Positions 60,197-64,000 of a DNA stretch of 64,000 nucleotides are shown in pieces. Within the stretch, counting starts at the first letter, position 1. The number at the start of each line of letters is the position of its first letter. The position numbers and the translations under genes are program-made. The stretch covers positions 2,728,001 to 2,792,000 of the forward strand of contig NZ_CP053985.1 of NCBI RefSeq assembly GCF_013267355.1, written 5' to 3'. Below the pieces are notes generated by a model, which was not told the DNA's origin, made no database searches, and saw only the letters and a program-made list of their open reading frames with translations. Source of the DNA: Achromobacter pestifer. GTDB lineage: Bacteria; Pseudomonadota; Gammaproteobacteria; Burkholderiales; Burkholderiaceae_B.

Positions 60197-60718
60197 ATGG
60201 CATCGGTTAACAAAGTCATACTCGTGGGCAATCTGGGGCGCGACCCGGAAGTCCGCTACAGCCCCGAAGGGGCGGCAATCTGCAATATGTCCATTGCCAC
60301 CACCTCCACCTGGAAAGACAAGGCTTCGGGCGAACGCCGCGAAGAAACGGAATGGCACCGCGTCGTCATGTACAACCGCCTGGCTGAAATCGCCGGCGAA
60401 TACCTGAAGAAGGGCCGCTCGGTCTACATCGAAGGCCGCCTGAAGACGCGCAAGTGGCAAGACAAGGACACCGGCGCCGACCGCTACAGCACCGAAGTCG
60501 TCGCCGACCAGATGCAGATGCTGGGCGGCCGCGAAGACGGCGGTGGCGGTGGCGCAAGCTTTGGCGGCGGTGGCGGCTACGACGACGCGCCCTCGCGTCC
60601 GCCGCAGCAACGCGCCCCGGCCCAACGCCCGGCCCCGCAGCAGCGCCCGGCTCCCGCGGCGGCTCCGGCCAGCAGCGGCGCTAATTTGGCGGACATGGAC
60701 GACGATATTCCGTTCTAA
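60197..60718 (+). CDS. ssb: Single-stranded DNA-binding protein
   Basis: A protein of 173 residues. The OB fold ([40 protein letters not shown]) runs to about residue 112. A Gly/Pro/Gln-rich disordered linker follows, then the acidic tip MDDDIPF that recruits partner proteins. It coats single-stranded DNA in replication and repair. The 277 bp before it contain no gene; a TAATAC -10-like element lies at 60029-60034 without a well-spaced -35. Confidence 0.97.
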   Translation: MASVNKVILVGNLGRDPEVRYSPEGAAICNMSIATTSTWKDKASGERREETEWHRVVMYNRLAEIAGEYLKKGRSVYIEGRLKTRKWQDKDTGADRYSTEVVADQMQMLGGREDGGGGGASFGGGGGYDDAPSRPPQQRAPAQRPAPQQRPAPAAAPASSGANLADMDDDIPF

Positions 60719-60745
60719 GCCGCAGCCTGGCATCAGGCTTCAACA

Positions 60746-60781
60746 AAAACCCGGTAACTTCCTGATTTACCGGGTTTTTTG
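60746..60781 (+). terminator. Rho-independent terminator after ssb
   Basis: AAAACCCGGTAA (60746-60757) pairs with TTACCGGGTTTT (60767-60778), followed by T. Typical strong terminator. From here to 60913 I see no gene or clear signal. Confidence 0.92.
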
Positions 60782-60913
60782 TTGCCCTGACGGCAGCGCG
60801 GGCCGAGGCGTTCCAGAGGCCGATTGGCGGGCAGGGCGCCCCATTCAGGCGCAGGGTGAAATGACGTCCCTGACGGCGCCTGAATTATTTTGTTTCACAA
60901 AACCCTCTTGCGC

Positions 60914-60933
60914 TATCTACCTAGTAGTAGATA
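60914..60933. promoter_or_regulatory. Operator copy A of the DUF4148/TetR module
   Basis: TATCTAC-CTAGTA-GTAGATA has perfect 7-bp arms. Its core 14-mer (60919-60932, ACCTAGTAGTAGAT) matches the other three copies. It lies about 165 bp before the first DUF4148 gene and 105 bp before copy B. Confidence 0.65.
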
Positions 60934-61018
60934 AGATTCATCCATCGACGCAGCAAACCAAACACCCGCCGACGTCGAAACCAGAAATACAGTAGGACCG
61001 CTTTTTTATTTCCCCAGT

Positions 61019-61038
61019 CATCTACCTATAAGTAGATA
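61019..61038. promoter_or_regulatory. Operator copy B, overlapping the promoter of the first DUF4148 gene
   Basis: CATCTAC-CTATAA-GTAGATA; the core 14-mer is 61024-61037. It contains TATAAG (61027-61032), a plausible -10, with T-rich TTTATT 16 nt upstream as a weak -35. Binding of a repressor here would block RNA polymerase. The gene starts 43 bp further on. Confidence 0.7.
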
Positions 61039-61079
61039 GTTTTTCGAACCGCTACGCAATCGTTATCTGGAGATCCACC

Positions 61080-61385
61080 ATGAAGACCCTCGTATCCGCC
61101 CTGATCCTGTCCGCTTCCTTCATTGGCGCCGCCCAAGCTGGCGAACTGGACTATCCGCCCGCCCTGAACACCGAAAGCACGGTGACCCGCGCCCAGGTGC
61201 AACAAGAGCTGGCCCAGGCCCGCGCCAATGGCGAACTGGTGTCTGGCGAAGAAGGCTACGCCGCCACGATCTTTGCCGATTCCGGCAACAAGAGCCGCGC
61301 TCAGGTCCAGAAGGAACTGGCCGCCGCCCGCGCCCAAGGCCTGACCGACAGCGCCGAACTGGCTTATCCGCCCGTGCAAGGCTGA
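61080..61385 (+). CDS. DUF4148 domain exported protein, copy 1
   Basis: A protein of 101 residues with a signal peptide (MKTLVSALILSASFIGAAQA, cleavage before GELDYPP), leaving about 81 residues. The mature part has two similar units: TRAQVQQELAQARANGEL and SRAQVQKELAAARAQGL, each a short helix of the DUF4148 type, framed by ELDYPP at the start and ELAYPP at the end. Small periplasmic proteins of this type are common in Burkholderiales; their job is unknown. CTGGAG precedes the ATG. Two operators lie upstream. Confidence 0.9.
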   Translation: MKTLVSALILSASFIGAAQAGELDYPPALNTESTVTRAQVQQELAQARANGELVSGEEGYAATIFADSGNKSRAQVQKELAAARAQGLTDSAELAYPPVQG

Positions 61386-61399
61386 GTTTTTTTCCTCGA

Positions 61400-61419
61400 T
61401 ATCTATCTATAAGTAGATA
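61400..61419. promoter_or_regulatory. Operator copy C, upstream of the second DUF4148 gene
   Basis: TATCTAT-CTATAA-GTAGATA; the core 14-mer is 61405-61418. Like copy B, it holds TATAAG as a likely -10. The position 15 bp after the first DUF4148 stop means the second gene has its own control site. Confidence 0.7.
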
Positions 61420-61468
61420 GCTCCATCGAAACCCTGATGCAGCATCCGATCCTTACTGGAGATCAACC

Positions 61469-61774
61469 ATGAAGACCCTCGTATCCGCCCTGATCCTGTC
61501 CGCTTCCTTCATCGGCGCCGCCCAAGCCGGCGAGTTGGACTATCCGCCTCCCCTGAACACCGAAAGCACGGTGACCCGCGCTCAGGTGCAGCAAGAGTTG
61601 GCCCAGGCCCGCGCCAATGGCGAACTGGTATCTGGCGAAGAAGGCTACGCCGCCACGATGTTTGCCGCGGCCGGCGACAAGACCCGCAAGCAAGTGCAGC
61701 AGGAACTGGCGGCCGCCCGCGCCCATGGCCTGACGGGCAGCGGCGAGCTGGACTACCCGCCCGTGCAAGGCTGA
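61469..61774 (+). CDS. DUF4148 domain exported protein, copy 2
   Basis: A protein of 101 residues, nearly identical to copy 1 through residue 75, then diverged (MFAAAGDKTRKQVQQELAAA). The signal peptide is identical. Again two repeat units and a closing ELDYPPVQG. CTGGAG is 9 nt before the ATG. It has its own operator C. The TetR gene follows on the same strand after 130 bp. Confidence 0.9.
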   Translation: MKTLVSALILSASFIGAAQAGELDYPPPLNTESTVTRAQVQQELAQARANGELVSGEEGYAATMFAAAGDKTRKQVQQELAAARAHGLTGSGELDYPPVQG

Positions 61775-61791
61775 GCTTCATGCCGGTACAT

Positions 61792-61842
61792 GCGGATCCC
61801 GGGGGGCGGGATGATTCCCGGCCGGGGTCCGCAAGGGTTTTG
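61792..61842 (+). terminator. Possible terminator after the second DUF4148 gene
   Basis: GCGGATCCCGG (61792-61802) and CCGGGGTCCGC (61822-61832) form an 11-bp RNA stem with one G-U pair. Only a weak T stretch (GGGTTTTGG) follows, so termination may be partial. Confidence 0.35.
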
Positions 61843-61868
61843 GAGCAGTGGCAACGCTGCCGGAACCG

Positions 61869-61898
61869 ATGACGAATCAACCTATTAGTAGGTAATAT
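61869..61898 (+). promoter_or_regulatory. Predicted promoter of the TetR gene
   Basis: ATGACG (61869-61874) as a -35 and TAATAT (61893-61898) as a -10, 18 nt apart. The start of transcription would fall at about 61905, the A of the ATG. Operator D occupies the spacer. Confidence 0.45.
61880..61893. promoter_or_regulatory. Operator copy D, at the TetR gene promoter
   Basis: ACCTATTAGTAGGT matches the core of copies A to C at 11 to 12 of 14 positions and is itself a near-perfect dyad. It lies 12 nt before the tetR-type ATG, between the predicted -35 and -10, as expected for self-repression. Confidence 0.7.
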
Positions 61899-61904
61899 TC
61901 AGCC

Positions 61905-62501
61905 ATGGACACTCCTACTTCCAACACCACTCGCGAGCAGCTTCTGGCCCATGCCGAGAAGCTGATCCGCACGCGCGGATGCAACGGTTTCAGCTACCGC
62001 GACCTGGCTGAACACGTGGGCGTGAAGACGTCCAGCATCCACTATTACTTTCCGGGCAAGGACGACTTGCTCTACGAGGCCGTCGAAGGCTATAGCGCAC
62101 GGGCGCTGGCTGCGGTGCGCGCCATCGATGCCTCGCTGTCGGCGCAAGAGCAGCTCGATCAATATCTGTCGATGATGGAGTCGCGCGCCTGCGGTTCGGG
62201 CGAACTCTGTCTGGCCGGCATGCTGGCGGCCGAGGTCAATTCGCTGCCGGAACGCGTGCGCGGCGCATTGCAAGGGTTCTTCCGCGCGCACGAAGCCTGG
62301 CTGGCCCGAGTGCTGGCAGAAGGCGCGGCGCAGGGCACGATGAAGTTCTCCGGCACTCCCGAGGCGGCCGGCCGCGCGGTGTTTGCGACGGTGCAGGGCT
62401 GCATACTGATTGCGCGCCTGTTCCAACAGCCCGCGGCGTTGTGCGAGGCCATCGGCGCCCTGTACGTGGAGTGCGACGGCAAGCACGGCGGCGCAGCCTG
62501 A
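61905..62501 (+). CDS. TetR family transcriptional regulator, NemR-like
   Basis: A protein of 198 residues. The HTH is standard TetR: QLLAHAEKLIRTRGCNGFSY, then VGVKTSSIHYYFPGKDDLLY (39-58). The C-terminal domain carries CLAGMLAAE with Cys102, and a second Cys96; the CLxGxLAAE-type motif is typical of NemR-like regulators, where a cysteine here senses electrophiles or oxidants. No ribosome binding site precedes the ATG. Four matching operators lie before it and before the two DUF4148 genes, so it probably represses itself and them. Confidence 0.92.
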   Translation: MDTPTSNTTREQLLAHAEKLIRTRGCNGFSYRDLAEHVGVKTSSIHYYFPGKDDLLYEAVEGYSARALAAVRAIDASLSAQEQLDQYLSMMESRACGSGELCLAGMLAAEVNSLPERVRGALQGFFRAHEAWLARVLAEGAAQGTMKFSGTPEAAGRAVFATVQGCILIARLFQQPAALCEAIGALYVECDGKHGGAA

Positions 62502-62581
62502 TCGTTCCTTCCCGATCCAAGCAGCCCATCAACCACGGCCGCCATGCGCAAGCAGGCGGCCGTTGTCTTTACGCGCCGGGA

Positions 62582-63442
62582 TCAGGCCGCGAGCAGCGCC
62601 CGCGCCATGTCGACGCTGGTGCGCGCCTGTAGCCCCAAGTCGCGCATGCGTCGCTGGAATGTCGCCTGCGCCTCTTCGAAGCCCGCGACCGGGCTCATGC
62701 AGTCGGTCAGCAACACCAGGCGCGACAGGTCGCGGCCGGGCAAGTGCTCGGCCAGATGCTCGACGGTGGCCTTGACGCAATGGCTGCCGGCTTGGCCGGC
62801 GATGAGGATGAGTTCGGCGCGGTCCAGCGAATCCAGCAGGCTGCGGTTGAGCTGGCTGCGCGGATCGTCGGCGTCGGGGACTTCGGCCATCAGCGCGCTG
62901 TAGTGCTCGGTCCAGGGATTCATGCCCTTGGGCACCTTGCGCACGATGAATTGGCGTTCGTCTTCCCAGCGGCTGTAGGCGGCGCGCACGTCCGCGTGGA
63001 CGTTGTGGCCCCAGGTGCCGATCTCGCAATGCAGCGGCCACACCATCAGGGTGTAGCGGCCGCGGGCTTCCAGTTCGTCCAGGTAGGACAGGGTGCGCGG
63101 CAGGTCGTCGTCGTGGCGCGGCCGGTATGCACCCGCGCGCAGTTGCGCCGCCGTGATCTGCGTGTACGGGGCCACGGGCTGGCCGTCGCCGGTGGACCAG
63201 AAGGTCGGGTGGGCGATGTCCAGGCGGTGGTGCGAATCCAGCGTCACCGTGATCGACGTGAGGGTGAGGGCGGTGGCGTCGATGAAGCGCGCCAGCCGCT
63301 GCATGTCGGCGTGGGCGCCGGCCACCGGCAGGGCGGGTGCATGCGCCGCGCCTGTCACGGGATCCGTGGGCAGGTAGGACTCAGGCAGATCGCAGAAGTC
63401 ATTCTGCGGATCGATGATCAGGAGGTGATTGGAGCGCGGCAT
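62582..63442 (-). CDS. Nicotinamidase-like cysteine hydrolase
   Basis: A protein of 286 residues of the isochorismatase/nicotinamidase family. Asp11 (IIDPQNDFC), Lys169 or Lys172 (RKVPKGMNPW) and Cys222 (GSHCVKATVEH) form the catalytic triad, and Asp69, His71 and His138 match the metal site of nicotinamidases. It is longer than PncA (about 213) because of inserts between residues 20 and 130. I use the ATG at 63442, just before the conserved start; the ATG at 63490 lies only 6 nt after the small gene upstream and may be used by coupling. Neither has a ribosome binding site. Confidence 0.87.
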   Translation of the reverse strand: MPRSNHLLIIDPQNDFCDLPESYLPTDPVTGAAHAPALPVAGAHADMQRLARFIDATALTLTSITVTLDSHHRLDIAHPTFWSTGDGQPVAPYTQITAAQLRAGAYRPRHDDDLPRTLSYLDELEARGRYTLMVWPLHCEIGTWGHNVHADVRAAYSRWEDERQFIVRKVPKGMNPWTEHYSALMAEVPDADDPRSQLNRSLLDSLDRAELILIAGQAGSHCVKATVEHLAEHLPGRDLSRLVLLTDCMSPVAGFEEAQATFQRRMRDLGLQARTSVDMARALLAA

Positions 63443-63496
63443 GACGACGTTCGGGACAGGCGAACTCGAAATATAGAACGGGATGGCCATGTCATT

Positions 63497-63610
63497 CTAG
63501 AAAAGTACCAGATGCTCGGCGCAGTCCGGCAACTGCCTGAGCAGTGCGCGCCACTGCAGCCAGACGCTGGCCCCCGCTGAAACTGCGATCACTGCGATAA
63601 CGATCCACAT
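63497..63610 (-). CDS. Small single-pass membrane protein, 37 residues
   Basis: Read directly from sequence: MWIVIAVIAVSAGASVWLQW, followed by 17 residues ending EHLVLF. An AAGGAG ribosome binding site ends 6 nt before the ATG, far better than that of the next gene. The first 18 residues form one hydrophobic helix; the tail is mixed. It lies between a palindromic operator and the hydrolase gene on the same strand, and its stop is 6 nt before the hydrolase upstream ATG. No family recognised. It could also serve as a leader peptide for the hydrolase. Confidence 0.65.
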   Translation of the reverse strand: MWIVIAVIAVSAGASVWLQWRALLRQLPDCAEHLVLF

Positions 63611-63623
63611 GTCAGGCTCCTTA

Positions 63624-63649
63624 TAATTTCGCACGATCGTGCGAAATTA
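63624..63649. promoter_or_regulatory. Perfect 26-bp palindrome, likely TetR operator
   Basis: TAATTTCGCACGA and TCGTGCGAAATTA are exact inverted halves with no spacer, centred at 63636/63637. It ends 13 bp before the small membrane protein gene and 42 bp after the TetR-type stop. A perfect repeat of this size next to a TetR gene strongly suggests its operator. Confidence 0.75.
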
Positions 63650-63691
63650 AAGTGAAGAATTGCCGGCACAGGCCGGCGCTAGGAAATACAA

Positions 63692-64000
63692 CTACTCGAG
63701 GTACTTGAAACTGCGGTAGGTGGAAATCAATCGTTCATAAGCCGCGCGCACGCGCTGAGGGGCCATCGGATCCCGCAGGAAGCGGGCGTCGTGCATCAGT
63801 CCGATCATCAGGCTGTAGACCTCGAACACGAGCTGCTCGGGATCCGTGTCCGGCCTGACGTGGCCGGCCTCCAGTGCCTGGTTGACCGTACGCAGCATGG
63901 CGGCGCGCCAGCGCCGCAGATTGCCTTCCAGCACTGAGCGCAGCGGCGATTCCACGTCGTCGTACTCGAAGGCGCCGGCCACATAGATGCAGCCGGTCAG
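63692..64000 (-). CDS. TetR family transcriptional regulator, C-terminal part (cut by window end)
   Basis: The last 102 codons are visible; the N-terminal HTH lies beyond 64000. The sequence LTGCIYVAGAFEYDDVESPL, then VLEGNLRRWRAAMLRTVNQA and LEAGHVRPDTDPEQLVFEVY is the C-terminal ligand domain of a TetR subgroup in which a helix with GCIY/GCPF is followed by EFDD. It is upstream of, and in line with, the palindrome, the small membrane protein and the hydrolase. Confidence 0.85.
   Translation of the reverse strand: MTGCIYVAGAFEYDDVESPLRSVLEGNLRRWRAAMLRTVNQALEAGHVRPDTDPEQLVFEVYSLMIGLMHDARFLRDPMAPQRVRAAYERLISTYRSFKYLE

Larger units (their letters stand above)
61080..61774 (+). repeat. Tandem duplication of a DUF4148 gene
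   Basis: Two copies of one gene (61080-61385 and 61469-61774), with their start codons 389 bp apart. The first 27 residues are identical and 89 of 101 residues match by my count. The duplicated unit includes the operator and ribosome binding site upstream (operators B and C are 381 bp apart). The two copies have clearly begun to diverge in the second half. Confidence 0.9.

Overview
The window is GC-rich chromosomal DNA from a betaproteobacterium. The ribosomal protein sequences, a Bug/TTT-type solute receptor, two DUF4148 genes and several branched-chain-type ABC importers point to Alcaligenaceae (Achromobacter/Bordetella type). This assignment is by recognition, not by a database search. No tRNA, rRNA, IS element, phage gene or CRISPR array was seen.

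Regions. (1) 1-5696: the 3' end of tuf, rpsJ, then, after a terminator and a new promoter with a folded leader, rplC-rplD-rplW-rplB-rpsS-rplV-rpsC-rplP-rpmC-rpsQ. (2) 5697-16462: about 11 kb of non-ribosomal genes separating the S10 and spc blocks: two exported coiled-coil proteins, a complete branched-chain-type ABC importer with an alpha/beta hydrolase, an AraC regulator, an aldehyde dehydrogenase and an Asp/Asn hydroxylase-like protein. (3) 16463-25840: the spc and alpha blocks rplN to rplQ, with secY, infA, rpmJ and rpoA, starting at a clear promoter and ending at a strong terminator. (4) 25857-28730: HIT protein, cutA, dsbD. (5) 28760-38066: a catabolic cluster with an IclR regulator, a flavoprotein dehydrogenase, an SDR and a second ABC importer whose permease and ATPase are fused, plus an EamA exporter. 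(6) 38124-51665: housekeeping genes hemB, engB, a dihaem cytochrome c, the System II cytochrome c assembly pair, cyaY, an LptM-like lipoprotein, lysA, mrcA, aroK-aroB and dgt. (7) 51707-55626: M20 amidohydrolase with a Bug receptor and a divergent LysR, then a GST. (8) 55660-60781: uvrA, an MFS transporter and ssb. (9) 60905-64000: two small regulatory modules.

The strongest candidates for something undescribed are in region 9. The first is a TetR regulator of NemR-like appearance next to two near-identical tandem DUF4148 genes. Four copies of one 14-bp motif lie before the regulator and before both target genes, so they look like a self-contained regulon. The second is a TetR gene (cut by the window end), a perfect 26-bp palindrome, an unannotated 37-residue single-membrane-segment protein with a good ribosome binding site, and a nicotinamidase-like hydrolase, all in one direction.

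All functional calls rest on sequence reading alone. Promoters, leaders and operators are pattern calls without experimental support.
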